NCBI RefSeq assembly: GCF_900106765.1
Contig: NZ_FNNG01000003.1
Coordinates: forward strand, 218,751-282,750
Length of the DNA stretch: 64,000 bases
Origin: Tepidimicrobium xylanilyticum
GTDB lineage: Bacteria > Bacillota > Clostridia > Tissierellales > Tepidimicrobiaceae
Direction of reading: 5' to 3'
Part shown: piece by piece, positions 1-9,260 of the stretch
Numbering within the stretch: position 1 is the stretch's first letter
How the letters are laid out: each line of letters begins with the position of its first letter
Notes under the pieces: model-generated
What the model saw: the letters and a program-made list of their open reading frames with translations, nothing else
The model's database searches: none
What the model was told of the DNA's origin: nothing
Position numbers and translations under genes: made by a program

Positions 1-869
1 GAACCTATTTCCTTGGCTATCTGATAGGCCATGGCATAATAAATGGATTTAGCATAATCATCTCCTGCTTTAATCCTTTCGCAGACTTCCATAGCATTAT
101 TTGTATTCAAATAGGAGACCATTCCACCCTTGCCTACTATCATGCTCCTCATATCTTCATAGGTGTATTTGCCAGAATAACATAGTTTTATTAGATCTCC
201 AACTGGAAGCCCTCCTGACCTCTCTGGGGAAAAAGGTCCCTCTCCATCTAAAGCATTAGCTACATCTATAACCCTTCCTCTTTCGTGGGCTCCTACAGAA
301 ACCCCTCCTCCCAAATGGGCAATAATTAAATTCATATCTTCATAAGCCTTACCTTGAAGCTTGGCATGTCTTCTAGCAACTGCTTTTTGGTTCAAGGCGT
401 GGAATATGCTTTTTCTTTCTATTTCTTTTAAACCTGAAATCCTGGCTATATCCTGTAATTCATCTACCACAACAGGATCTACTATAAAAGCTTCAACGTC
501 AATCATTTTGCCAATCTCATAGGCTATAATTCCCCCTAGATTAGAAGCATGTTCTCCATAAGTTCTACTCCTTAAATCCTCTAACATCTTCTCATTAACC
601 TTATAGGTACCACCAGGGATTGGTTTTAGAAGTCCTCCTCTCCCAACAACTGCAGATAAGGATTCCAAAAGAATTTGATTCTCTTCTAAGGTCTTTAAAA
701 TGATATCCTTCCTAAATGCAATCTGGTCTGTTATATTTTCATACTTAGATAGTTCTTCTACCGAATGTCTCAAAGTTTTTTCTAATACTATGTCCTCATC
801 GTAAAATACTGCAATTTTTGTGGAAGTTGAACCTGGATTAATGATTAGTAATCTATGTTTTGCTGACAT
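1..869 (-). CDS. buk: Butyrate kinase, second copy (3' end outside window)
   Basis: Acetokinase-family enzyme that moves phosphate between an acyl phosphate (butyryl- or branched-chain acyl-phosphate) and ADP to give the free acid and ATP in the cytoplasm. About 289 codons are visible of the usual 355 or so; the C-terminus lies beyond the left edge. The N-terminus carries the phosphate-binding INPGSTSTK motif, followed by GRGGLLKPIPGGTY, an AHLGGGVSVG turn and FSPERSGGLPVGDL, all shared with the complete paralogue at 1784-2869. The ATG at 869 has GAGGAGG six bases upstream and lies 12 bases after ptb, so it is probably the last visible gene of a cdaA-cdaR-buk-ptb-buk operon. Which copy prefers butyrate and which a branched or other acid cannot be told. 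Confidence 0.95.
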   Translation of the reverse strand, partial: MSAKHRLLIINPGSTSTKIAVFYDEDIVLEKTLRHSVEELSKYENITDQIAFRKDIILKTLEENQILLESLSAVVGRGGLLKPIPGGTYKVNEKMLEDLRSRTYGEHASNLGGIIAYEIGKMIDVEAFIVDPVVVDELQDIARISGLKEIERKSIFHALNQKAVARRHAKLQGKAYEDMNLIIAHLGGGVSVGAHERGRVIDVANALDGEGPFSPERSGGLPVGDLIKLCYSGKYTYEDMRSMIVGKGGMVSYLNTNNAMEVCERIKAGDDYAKSIYYAMAYQIAKEIG

Positions 870-881
870 TAATATCCTCCT

Positions 882-1784
882 CTATTTCGAAGTTAACATT
901 ATTCCTAATATTATAGAGTTTAATTTTGCTTCTTGGTTGTCTGCTCTTGAAGTCAAGACTATAGGAGCCTCAGCACCTAAGATAATACCTGCACTTTTAG
1001 CTCCTGCTAAAAAAGTCAATGATTTATATAATACGTTACCAGCATCTATATCGGGTACTAATAATATATCTGCATCACCTGCTACCGTCGATTCAATCCC
1101 TTTATGTGCTGCAGCCTCTTTAGAAATGGCGTTATCCAAAGCAAAAGGTCCTTCTACTATACAGCCTTTAACTATCCCCTCTCTATTCATATCAGCTAAT
1201 TCCTTTGCATGAACTGTGGCCTCCATTTTTGTGGAAACCTTTTCCTTGGCAGCAATCACAGCTACTTTTGGATTGGCTATACCTAAGGAATGAGCTAATT
1301 CAACTGCGTTTTCTATTATTTCCCTCTTTTGATCCAAATCGGGACTTATATTCATAGCTGCATCGGTTACAATAAATATTTTATGGTATGTATTAACATG
1401 GAAAACCGCTGCATGGCTGATTATTTTTCCTGCTCTTAACCCTATTTCCTTGTCTAATACCTGTTTCATGATAATTGATGTGTCAATTAACCCTTTCATA
1501 AGTATATCAGCTTTGTTGCTGCTTACTAACCTTGTAGCCTCTTTTGCTGCTAAAATACCATCTTTTTCATCAATTACCTCAGCCTTAGAGAGGTCCAAAC
1601 TTATTTCATCGCTAATTTCAACTATTTTTTCCTTATTTCCTACCAGTATTGGTTCTACTATATTTAAGTCCATTGCTGCTTTTACAGCTTCTAATACGGG
1701 TTTGTCCTCAGCAACTGCAACAGATAATCGCTTCTTGCATTTTTCTTTAGCTAAAACTTTTAAATCTTCAAAGGATTTAATCAT
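882..1784 (-). CDS. ptb: Phosphate butyryltransferase
   Basis: Phosphotransbutyrylase of the PTA/PTB family: acyl-CoA + Pi to acyl-phosphate + CoA, supplying the substrate of the flanking kinases so that ATP is made from butyryl-CoA or a branched acyl-CoA. At 300 residues it has normal Ptb length. Family landmarks are the N-terminal VAVAEDKPVLEAV stretch, VGNKEKI, the ADILMKGLIDTS segment and the C-terminal IVLTSRADNQEAKLNSI tail. Its ATG overlaps the stop of the upstream buk (TAATG), so the two are translationally coupled. A short-chain or branched-chain substrate is equally possible from sequence alone. Confidence 0.95.
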   Translation of the reverse strand: MIKSFEDLKVLAKEKCKKRLSVAVAEDKPVLEAVKAAMDLNIVEPILVGNKEKIVEISDEISLDLSKAEVIDEKDGILAAKEATRLVSSNKADILMKGLIDTSIIMKQVLDKEIGLRAGKIISHAAVFHVNTYHKIFIVTDAAMNISPDLDQKREIIENAVELAHSLGIANPKVAVIAAKEKVSTKMEATVHAKELADMNREGIVKGCIVEGPFALDNAISKEAAAHKGIESTVAGDADILLVPDIDAGNVLYKSLTFLAGAKSAGIILGAEAPIVLTSRADNQEAKLNSIILGIMLTSK

Positions 1785-2869
1785 TATCTTATCACCTCAT
1801 TTTCATATATTTTAGGCTTTTCTTCACCATTAATTACCCTTAATACTCCTTTATTTAAAGCACCCATTTCATCCTCTCCAGGATATACTATTACAGGTCC
1901 TATAAAGGATACCATTTCTGTTAATCTTTCAACTAAATATTTTGAGCAAGCAAGACCTCCAGTAAGAATTATATTATCCACTTCCCCCTTGAGCACTGCA
2001 GAAGCAGCCCCTATTTCTTTCCCAATTTGATATATCATTGCATCGAATATTAGTTTAGCATATTCATCTCCGGATTCAATCCTTTTTTCCACTTCTCTTG
2101 CATCAATAGTGTCTAGATATGACATCAATCCACCTTTACCTTTTATCTTCTTCTTCATATCCTCATAGGTATAATTCCCAGAGTAGCACATTTTTACCAA
2201 GTCCCCTACTGGAAGGCTTCCAGTCCTTTCGGGAGAAAAGGGGCCCATTTCACTCGCATTATTTACATCTATCATGCGTCCTCTTCTCACAGGCGCTACA
2301 GAAATACCTCCTCCTAAATGGGCAACTATTAAATTTAATTCCTCCAAATTCTTATTTAATTCCTCTGCCCTTCTATGGGAAACAGCTTTAATATTAAGAG
2401 CATGGATTAAGGATTTTCTTTCAATTAAATTAAGACCAGATATTCTTGCCACTTCCTCAAATTCATCTACCGATACGGGATCTACTATATAGGAACTTAT
2501 ATTTTCCCTATCGGCTATTCCCCTGGCGAGAATCCCTCCAAGATTAGCCGCATGCTCTCCTCCAACACCTAATCTTAAATCCTCTATCATCTTATCGGTA
2601 ACAAGGTATGTCCCACCAGGAATTGGCCTTAATAATCCTCCCCTGCCTACTACAGCCTTTAAACTGCAAAGTTTGATATTTTCTTTATCTAACCAATTAA
2701 GAATTAGATTTAATCTGTATTCATATTGGTCTAATATACTGTCATATTTTGCTAATTCATCTTCTTTGTGCTGTATCTTGTGAGTTTTTATTTCCACGTC
2801 TCCATCATAGATGGCTACCTTGGTAGAAGTAGAACCTGGATTAATAACTAATACATATTTCCTTTCCAT
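1784..2869 (-). CDS. buk: Butyrate kinase, first copy
   Basis: Complete 361-residue ASKHA-fold acyl kinase that makes ATP from the acyl-phosphate produced by Ptb. It shows NPGSTSTKVAIYDGD at the N-terminus, GRGGLLRPIPGGTY near residue 75, AHLGGGISVAPV near 185, FSPERTGSLPVGDL and a C-terminal ILTGGLACSKYLVERL segment of the nucleotide-binding lobe. It begins 9 bases after cdaR ends and shares one base with ptb, so it is co-transcribed with the c-di-AMP genes upstream. Two kinases around a single transferase suggest different acyl chain preferences or a recent duplication. This is an inference. Confidence 0.95.
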   Translation of the reverse strand: MERKYVLVINPGSTSTKVAIYDGDVEIKTHKIQHKEDELAKYDSILDQYEYRLNLILNWLDKENIKLCSLKAVVGRGGLLRPIPGGTYLVTDKMIEDLRLGVGGEHAANLGGILARGIADRENISSYIVDPVSVDEFEEVARISGLNLIERKSLIHALNIKAVSHRRAEELNKNLEELNLIVAHLGGGISVAPVRRGRMIDVNNASEMGPFSPERTGSLPVGDLVKMCYSGNYTYEDMKKKIKGKGGLMSYLDTIDAREVEKRIESGDEYAKLIFDAMIYQIGKEIGAASAVLKGEVDNIILTGGLACSKYLVERLTEMVSFIGPVIVYPGEDEMGALNKGVLRVINGEEKPKIYENEVIR

Positions 2870-2878
2870 TTTTACCTC

Positions 2879-4093
2879 CTACTCTTTGATTAGCGTTATA
2901 TTTAGACCCTCCGGAACAAGAGTTACAACTGTAATCCCTTCTTCAACTGAAACATCTACATTAACCCTATGAGTTCCTTCATCAAGATCCTTTAAGTCCA
3001 TTGTCAAATCTATATCTTCCTTGTTTAGTGAATTAATCTTAGAACTCATTCCTTCAACAGTAACCATAATGGTTTTATTAAAATCATTTTCATCTATAAT
3101 GAGATTAGAATCTAGGTTTACAATATCAACATCTTCCAAGGTGTAACCAAAGGTCCTAGATATTTTTTCATCTACATTCAAGGTTATGATTACTTTTTCA
3201 TCCGGCCTTAATAAACTTACTCCTTCTGGTAATTCCAATTCTACTGGAATATTTCTATTATCTATTAAAGCATTAATATCAATAGGTTTAGTTTTAATTA
3301 AATTAACCTTGGCTAGATCTTCTTTTCTACCTTTAATTTCTATAGTGCTTGGATTTATATTTATCTCCACTATTTCATAATTATCTGGCAGTTGATTTTC
3401 CGTTTGTAGTTCTATTGGTACTTTTTTAACCTGATATACTGGAATGAATACATCGACTACACTTTGCTCCATGGTCACTCCTCTTACATCATTTCCCTCA
3501 TCGTCCACAATTTTTACTGCAACAGTTGTATTAATATCCTCAGCTTTATTTGAAACATCTACATATGCTATAGCTTTAGCCACCAAATTTACCCATGTTC
3601 TAGGACCTTGTATATAGATGGATTCTGGTTTTATTTCAGGAGTGGCAAGAACATATCCCTGAGCCAGCTTTCCTTGAGTTTCAACTACAACTGGGCTACT
3701 CTTTCTAATTATCTTATCAAATCTAAATAGTATTTCCTTCGGACTATAATCTACAATTTTAACATCATCTGGAACCTGAACGTATACAGGAACTTTCTGT
3801 TCCCCTTCGGAATAACCGCTTAAATCTACTTGAGCTATGATATCCTTTTCAGATACTTTTAATACCTCAGACCTCCTGCCAGAAATGGTTACTCTAATAG
3901 TGGCCTTTTGAGGCTCCATTACAACCAAACCTTGTCTTTCTAAGGCAGCTTCATTTATATATTCAACATTCACATTTTTAAATTCATTTTCAAAGGGTGG
4001 ATTCACTTCACTCATAACATAGCTCCACAAAATGATAGCTATTATTAGAGCAAAGATCTTCAAGGTTAAATCATTATTTTTCTCTTTGCCCAT
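2879..4093 (-). CDS. cdaR: CdaR, YbbR-domain regulator of c-di-AMP synthase
   Basis: Membrane-anchored partner that binds CdaA and modulates c-di-AMP synthesis. A short cytoplasmic N-terminus is followed by one membrane helix (about residues 9-27, IFALIIAIILWSYVM) and a long extracytoplasmic part made of repeated YbbR domains; I see about four units with the recurring pattern of the form VxVxVPDDVKIVDYSPKEI. The ATG at 4093 is chosen over the longer frame at 4114 because GGAGG lies seven bases upstream. It overlaps cdaA by 20 bases, the usual cdaA-cdaR coupling. The glmM gene that often follows cdaR is absent here; buk follows instead. Confidence 0.93.
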   Translation of the reverse strand: MGKEKNNDLTLKIFALIIAIILWSYVMSEVNPPFENEFKNVNVEYINEAALERQGLVVMEPQKATIRVTISGRRSEVLKVSEKDIIAQVDLSGYSEGEQKVPVYVQVPDDVKIVDYSPKEILFRFDKIIRKSSPVVVETQGKLAQGYVLATPEIKPESIYIQGPRTWVNLVAKAIAYVDVSNKAEDINTTVAVKIVDDEGNDVRGVTMEQSVVDVFIPVYQVKKVPIELQTENQLPDNYEIVEININPSTIEIKGRKEDLAKVNLIKTKPIDINALIDNRNIPVELELPEGVSLLRPDEKVIITLNVDEKISRTFGYTLEDVDIVNLDSNLIIDENDFNKTIMVTVEGMSSKINSLNKEDIDLTMDLKDLDEGTHRVNVDVSVEEGITVVTLVPEGLNITLIKE

Positions 4094-4907
4094 CTTTACG
4101 CCTCCATTTTGCAATAAAAGTAGATTTCTGGTCTTTAGGTTTATACATATCCATCAATATTTGCCTTAAAGTTTTAGTATCTAAATATCTAGCTAAACTG
4201 CCATTTTCAGCAATGGAAATGGCTCCCGTTTCTTCTGATACAATTATGGAAAGACTATCAGATTTTTCTGAAATGCCAAGAGCCGCTCTATGTCTAGTGC
4301 CTAAATCCTTACTAAGAGATGTATTCTCCGTCAAAGGCAAAAAACATCCAGCAGCTTTTATTATGTCCTCTTTTACTATTACAGCACCATCATGAAGGGG
4401 AGTGTTTGGAATAAAGATGTTTATAAGAAGGTCACTCGAAACTTTTCCATCGATCCTTGTACCAGTCTCAATTACCTCGCTTAATCCTGTAGTTCTTTCA
4501 ATAACGATGAGAGCACCAATTTTCTGTCTGGAAAGGGATGCCACAGCTTCTACAATTTCTTCCACCAACTGACTTAAACTTTCGTCCTTTATTTCTATAA
4601 AGGATTTAGTAAAGAAATTGCTTCTGCCTATATATTCTAAAGCTCTTCTCAACTCCGGTTGAAAAACTATGATTAAAGCCAGTATTCCAACGGTCATAGT
4701 CTTATCCAGTATCCAGTGAACAGTGTAAAGTTGGAGCCAATCACTTACCTTAGTAAAAACGAATAAAGCTATAATTCCTTTAGTTAATTGCTCTGCTCTT
4801 GTTTCCCTAATCAACTTGAATAGTTTATAAAAAGCCATAGCAACTATAAAAATATCAACAATATCTTTTAGTCTTAAATTGATGAATAATCCTTTTATAA
4901 ATTCCAA
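4074..4907 (-). CDS. cdaA: Diadenylate cyclase CdaA
   Basis: Membrane-bound cyclase that joins two ATP into cyclic di-AMP, the essential firmicute second messenger for potassium, osmotic and wall homeostasis. The N-terminal roughly 85 residues form about three membrane segments, followed by the DAC (DisA_N) domain with the catalytic DGA triad at residues 173-175 and the RHR motif at 205-207, both intact. At 277 residues it has CdaA length. The start appears to be TTG at 4907; only a weak GGTGTGG lies upstream and no in-frame ATG fits, so low translation initiation is possible. The first gene of the operon that runs into cdaR and the butyrate kinase genes. Confidence 0.96.
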   Translation of the reverse strand: MEFIKGLFINLRLKDIVDIFIVAMAFYKLFKLIRETRAEQLTKGIIALFVFTKVSDWLQLYTVHWILDKTMTVGILALIIVFQPELRRALEYIGRSNFFTKSFIEIKDESLSQLVEEIVEAVASLSRQKIGALIVIERTTGLSEVIETGTRIDGKVSSDLLINIFIPNTPLHDGAVIVKEDIIKAAGCFLPLTENTSLSKDLGTRHRAALGISEKSDSLSIIVSEETGAISIAENGSLARYLDTKTLRQILMDMYKPKDQKSTFIAKWRRKDGQREK

Positions 4908-5014
4908 GGGCTACCACACCTTCAAATATATTATCATTTTTATTATATAACAAACATATGTCAATTTGAACTAAATAATATTAAATAAAAAATGTAAATA
5001 AATTCAGAATTTAG

Positions 5015-6223
5015 TTAATTTTGTGCCATCTTTTCCAGTGTATCATGATAGGATTCCTCTATTCTCTTTCTTTCCTTTTCACTAATTATTGAATATAGCC
5101 CTTCATCTTCAAGAAAATCAACAATAGGCAGTATTTCATACTTTACTCCATTATCATTATACCTTCTAACCCAAGTAGGTATATAGGTAATGTCTTTTAT
5201 AATCGTTTCATCTCTAATAAGATCCTTTTCTAGCAAGATTTTAACCATTATTCCATCCTCTGCATATTTAGTGTTGACATTTTCTCTTCTCTGATTAGAT
5301 AAAAAATTCCCCATGGAATATATGATGAAATTATCTTTCCCCCCATAATGGACAATTTCAGACCTTTGCACTACATGGGGATGGCCTCCTAAAATTATAT
5401 TGGCTCCCCATTCTATCATTTTTTTTCCTAATTCAACTTGAAACTCCGAAGGTTCCCTTTCATATTCATTACCCCAATGAATGCAGACTACTATTATATC
5501 CGAATCGTGCCCCTTTGCCTTCAGTATGTCCTCCTTAATTCTGTTCTCATCTATTCTATTGACCAAATAGGAAAGTTCTTCCTCAGTTAGACTATATTCT
5601 AAACCATTGAAACCATAGGAATAGGATAATAGGGCTACTTTTATGCCATTAATATTCTCTATAAGTAACTGGTCACTTGGTTCCCTATAGGTGCCTAGAT
5701 TCTTCATTCCTTCCCTCTCAATAAATTCAATGGTCTTCAACAGCCCTTCCTTTCCTTGGTCTAATGCATGATTATTAGCAGTAGTAAGAATATTAAAACC
5801 CGCATTTTTAATAGCTTTCAAGGTTTCTTCTGGAGAATTAAACCTAGGAAACCCAGAAAAACCCCTTTCATTACCTGCTACTACCGTTTCAAAATTGGCA
5901 ATGGATAAATCTGCAGAATCTATATATTTTCTAACATATCTGAACACATCGTTGAAATCATAAGTATTATCGACCGGATTATAGGCAGATTTTATTTGAG
6001 GCATATGAAACATTATATCTCCAACCGCTAACAAGGTAGCAGTTGTAATCTTTTCCTCTTCTTCTTGGGGTATTTCAGATTCTGGTAGAGGGGATAGAAA
6101 TCCATTCTCTTCTTGGCTTGTCCCATTATGGATTTTAGTTATATTTAATAAAAACTGGTTAATGATAAAGAGGGAAAAAAGTAGTAAGAGCAAAGACGGT
6201 ATTATTATATTTCTTTTCTTCAT
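5015..6223 (-). CDS. CapA-family extracytoplasmic metallophosphatase-like protein
   Basis: PGA_cap/CapA family protein of 402 residues with an N-terminal signal anchor (KRNIIIPSLLLLLFSLFII) and the calcineurin-like metallophosphatase core: AVGDIMFHMPQI, ANFETVVAG, TTANNHALDQG, CIHWGNEYE and GGHPHVVQ supply the metal-binding D/H/N residues. CapA homologues are named for poly-gamma-glutamate capsule synthesis, but no capB/capC is nearby, so a polyglutamate role is doubtful and the substrate is unknown. The start at 6223 has GAGG nine bases upstream and is preferred to 6238. It stands alone between cdaA and prsW. Confidence 0.85.
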   Translation of the reverse strand: MKKRNIIIPSLLLLLFSLFIINQFLLNITKIHNGTSQEENGFLSPLPESEIPQEEEEKITTATLLAVGDIMFHMPQIKSAYNPVDNTYDFNDVFRYVRKYIDSADLSIANFETVVAGNERGFSGFPRFNSPEETLKAIKNAGFNILTTANNHALDQGKEGLLKTIEFIEREGMKNLGTYREPSDQLLIENINGIKVALLSYSYGFNGLEYSLTEEELSYLVNRIDENRIKEDILKAKGHDSDIIVVCIHWGNEYEREPSEFQVELGKKMIEWGANIILGGHPHVVQRSEIVHYGGKDNFIIYSMGNFLSNQRRENVNTKYAEDGIMVKILLEKDLIRDETIIKDITYIPTWVRRYNDNGVKYEILPIVDFLEDEGLYSIISEKERKRIEESYHDTLEKMAQN

Positions 6224-6289
6224 TATAAATATCCTCATTTCATCAATTATATTACCATTTTATTATTTATCATAAAAATTTTCAACCCG

Positions 6290-6994
6290 CTATTCCTCCC
6301 TTTCAATATCCATAATCCTATTTCTTGAATCGTATATGAATTTATTTAATTTTTGTTGGTTTATCCACCATATATAGATTACATAAGGAACAAATAATAT
6401 ACTAAGTTGAGGAATATTTGTCATCAATATAAAATTAAATGTACCATGTAGAAGAATTGGCATATAAAGAGATCTTCTCATATTTTTTCTCGATCTGATT
6501 TTGTCCCCATCAAATTTTGCTAACGATAAATAATATCCCATGGTTATTCCAAAGACAGCATGAGCAGGAACGGAGAAAATCCCTCTGTATAATCCTACAT
6601 GAGGATTATTGGCATATCGATATACAACATATACTATGTTTTCCACTGTAGCAAATCCCATGGATGAAAATACTCCATATACTATCCCATCTAGTTTCTC
6701 ATTAAAATACCTAGTCTTATAAGGTACTCTCAATATAACCTCCCTTTTAAAGAATTCTTCTGTAAGACCTGCCACTATGAAAGCAGTATAAAGAGCTTCT
6801 AAAGTTCCACCAAATATATTAAAGCTCAATAATACCTCCTCAACTATAATTATGGGTATCACAGTTAGAGCACCTAGCAAATATGTTAATATTAATATTT
6901 TTAATGGTTCCCTATCATATCTATCGCTTAAGTATATAGCAAGTATTATGGCTACTGCTGGTGTTATCGCAGTTATGAATAATCTAGTATTCAA
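6290..6994 (-). CDS. prsW: PrsW-type intramembrane metalloprotease
   Basis: Polytopic membrane protein of 234 residues with about seven hydrophobic segments and the PrsW catalytic pattern: the EE pair at residues 79-80 (GLTEEFFK), a conserved ATVENI segment, the HAVFGITMGYYL helix and a terminal HGTFNF. PrsW in Bacillus cleaves the anti-sigma factor RsiW; no sigma/anti-sigma pair lies in this window, so the target here is unknown. It is monocistronic as far as can be seen. Confidence 0.85.
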   Translation of the reverse strand: MNTRLFITAITPAVAIILAIYLSDRYDREPLKILILTYLLGALTVIPIIIVEEVLLSFNIFGGTLEALYTAFIVAGLTEEFFKREVILRVPYKTRYFNEKLDGIVYGVFSSMGFATVENIVYVVYRYANNPHVGLYRGIFSVPAHAVFGITMGYYLSLAKFDGDKIRSRKNMRRSLYMPILLHGTFNFILMTNIPQLSILFVPYVIYIWWINQQKLNKFIYDSRNRIMDIEREE

Positions 6995-7080
6995 AATATC
7001 CCCTCCAATAATATTGTTAAATATATTATTTGGTAGATATCAAATTATTATCCTAGAAATATTAGTAAACTTTAGCAATT

Positions 7081-7108
7081 AAAAAATTAAAACCCGCCTT
7101 TAGCGGGT
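7081..7108 (-). terminator. Terminator after ptsHI
   Basis: Six-base-pair GC stem ACCCGC/GCGGGT with loop TAAAG followed on the minus strand by TTTTAATTTTTT, directly after the ptsI stop. Confidence 0.9.
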
Positions 7109-7112
7109 CCTA

Positions 7113-8822
7113 TCATCTAATTATTATATTTTTATCTATAAATTTTTCCACATCTTCTGCTGTTGGCAAGCTTAATATTTCATCAAGCATGGATTCTACT
7201 TCTTTTTTTGATGTATGGTTTATTATATATCTGGCCTTCAATATGGAAGCTGGATTCATGCTAAACTCATCTAAACCCATAGCCAATAATACAGGAATTA
7301 GCTTTTCATCTCCTGCAGCTTCCCCACACATACCTACCCAAATTCCTGCTTTGTGACCGTTGTCTATGGTCATCTTTATTAACCTTAATACAGCGGGGTC
7401 ATATTGGTTGTATAGATGAGAAATATCCTGATTACCTCTATCCACTGCCAATGTATATTGGATTAAATCATTGGTTCCAATACTGAAGAAGTCTACTTCC
7501 TTTGCGAATATATCTGAGTGTACAGCAACCGAAGGTATTTCAACCATTATTCCTACCTCTATATTTTCATTAAACGGAATGTTCTCTTTCCTTAACTCAT
7601 CTTTAACTTCTTCTAAAATTCTTTTAGCCTCCCTTACTTCCCCTATATTGGATATCATGGGAAACATTATCTTAATATTGCCAAAGGCAGAAGCTCTTAA
7701 TAAAGCCCTTAGCTGAGTCTTAAATATATCCCTTCTGTCTAGACAAAGCCTAATGGCTCTATACCCTAGGAAAGGATTCATCTCTTTTGGAAGTTCCAAA
7801 TATGGTATATCCTTATCCCCACCTACATCTAAAGTCCTAATTACAACTGGTTTCCCTTCCAACTTCTCTGCTACTATTTTATAAGCTTCAAATTGTTCCT
7901 CTTCAGTCGGTAAGCTATCACTATCCATATAGAGGAATTCCGTTCTAAATAGTCCTACTCCTTCTCCATCATTTGCTATGACATTATCTATATCCTTCGG
8001 TGTACCAATATTGGCAGCTATCTCTACCCTTATGCCATCCTTAGAAATGCTCTCTTTTCCCTTCATTTCCTTGACTTTTGATTTAAAATCTTCATATTTC
8101 TTCTTTTTTTCTTCATAAAACTCAATTTCCTCTTTAGAAGGATTGATTAAAATTATCCCTGTATTTCCATCTATAATCATGAAATCCCCGTCTTTTATTA
8201 AATTGGTAATATCTTTCGCTCCAGCTACTGCTGGTATTTCTAAACTTCTTGCCATTATAGAAGTATGAGAAGTTTTTCCACCTAGTTCAGTTACTATTCC
8301 TACTACCTTTTTCTTATCCATTTGAGCAGTATCTGAAGGAACTAAATCCTCTGCTACAATGATGGATTTTTCCTTTATAGATCTTAAATCCCCACCTTCT
8401 ATTCCAGCTAATATCCTAAGAAGCCTTTTAGATACATCCTTTAAATCTAAAGCTCTTTCCTTTAAATAAGCATCTTCAATATTCTCAAATAATGATATAT
8501 AGTAATCTGTTACCTCTTTCAAGGCCCATTCTACATTAACTTTTTCTTCCTTTATCTTGTTTTTAACACCTTCAATGTATTCTGGGTCATGTAGCATCAA
8601 TTTATGGGCATTAAAAATCTCTGCTTCTTTTTTGCCAATACTTGCTAAAGTTTCTTCATATAAACTTTCAAGTTCTTTTATACCTTTCTTAACTGCATTA
8701 TCTAATCTTTCAATTTCATCGTTATAATTTTCAGTCTCTTTTCTTTCAACTTTAATATCAGGTTCCTTGTACACTAGTACCTTACCTAGAGCGATTCCTG
8801 ATGATGTTCCTATGGCTTTCAT
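7113..8822 (-). CDS. ptsI: Phosphoenolpyruvate-protein phosphotransferase (Enzyme I)
   Basis: First phosphoryl carrier of the sugar phosphotransferase system: takes phosphate from PEP and passes it to HPr in the cytoplasm. 569 residues, full family length. Domains in order: N-terminal HPr-binding/phosphohistidine region with the active-site histidine at 186 in GGKTSHTSIM, then the PEP-binding barrel with GLFRTEFLYMD, VIRTLDVGGDKD, FSIGTNDLIQYTLAVDR and the catalytic cysteine region GMCGEAAGD. It follows ptsH by 12 bases. No sugar-specific Enzyme II is nearby. Confidence 0.97.
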   Translation of the reverse strand: MKAIGTSSGIALGKVLVYKEPDIKVERKETENYNDEIERLDNAVKKGIKELESLYEETLASIGKKEAEIFNAHKLMLHDPEYIEGVKNKIKEEKVNVEWALKEVTDYYISLFENIEDAYLKERALDLKDVSKRLLRILAGIEGGDLRSIKEKSIIVAEDLVPSDTAQMDKKKVVGIVTELGGKTSHTSIMARSLEIPAVAGAKDITNLIKDGDFMIIDGNTGIILINPSKEEIEFYEEKKKKYEDFKSKVKEMKGKESISKDGIRVEIAANIGTPKDIDNVIANDGEGVGLFRTEFLYMDSDSLPTEEEQFEAYKIVAEKLEGKPVVIRTLDVGGDKDIPYLELPKEMNPFLGYRAIRLCLDRRDIFKTQLRALLRASAFGNIKIMFPMISNIGEVREAKRILEEVKDELRKENIPFNENIEVGIMVEIPSVAVHSDIFAKEVDFFSIGTNDLIQYTLAVDRGNQDISHLYNQYDPAVLRLIKMTIDNGHKAGIWVGMCGEAAGDEKLIPVLLAMGLDEFSMNPASILKARYIINHTSKKEVESMLDEILSLPTAEDVEKFIDKNIIIR

Positions 8823-8834
8823 GCGAAATGCCTC

Positions 8835-9098
8835 CTATTCGTTAAAATTGTCATTTACAAGTTTTACTAAAGCTTTCACTGCTTCTTCAGCATCGCTGCC
8901 TTCTGCTTTTATTATTATAGTATCTCCTTTTGCAGCTCCCATACTCAATATTCCCATAATGCTCTTTGCGTTATATTCTTTCCCGTCTTTTTCAACGATT
9001 ACATTTGATGTGAATTTTGAAGCCTCTTTTACAAATAAACTTGCTGGTCTTGCATGAAGACCTGTTTCATTTGTTAATGTTACCTCTTGTTTATACAT
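8835..9098 (-). CDS. ptsH: Phosphocarrier protein HPr
   Basis: Small phosphocarrier (87 residues) receiving phosphate from Enzyme I at His15 (GLHARPAS) and handing it to sugar permeases. Ser46 (KSIMGILS) is present, so the HPr kinase switch of firmicute catabolite control can operate in principle. It has the strong site AGGAGG before ATG 9098 and heads the ptsHI operon. Confidence 0.97.
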   Translation of the reverse strand: MYKQEVTLTNETGLHARPASLFVKEASKFTSNVIVEKDGKEYNAKSIMGILSMGAAKGDTIIIKAEGSDAEEAVKALVKLVNDNFNE

Positions 9099-9156
9099 AT
9101 TAATTTCCTCCTTTTGTATTTATATAAGTTATTATTATTTATTTTATTATAATTAA

Positions 9157-9171
9157 GCATATTAAATATGC
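9157..9171. promoter_or_regulatory. Palindrome in the ptsH promoter region
   Basis: GCATATT-A-AATATGC, a perfect palindrome with 7-base arms about 60 bases upstream of ptsH. A TATAAT-like box lies just downstream on the minus strand (about 9148-9153). It could be an operator; no regulator is identified. Confidence 0.4.
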
Positions 9172-9230
9172 ATATTGATTTCAAAATTAGTTTAATAGGG
9201 TGTAAATATAAAATTCATGAAAAGGTTTGT

Positions 9231-9259
9231 ATAAAAAAGTGAGGTGGAAATTCCACCTC
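9231..9259 (-). terminator. Terminator after rubrerythrin
   Basis: GAGGTGGAA/TTCCACCTC perfect stem, followed on the minus strand by ACTTTTTTATAC, immediately after the rubrerythrin stop. Confidence 0.88.
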
Positions 9260-9260
9260 A

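Noticed and set aside
820..1212. 130-codon plus-strand open frame at the buk/ptb junction
   Set aside because: Overlaps two confident genes on the minus strand and has no ribosome binding site.
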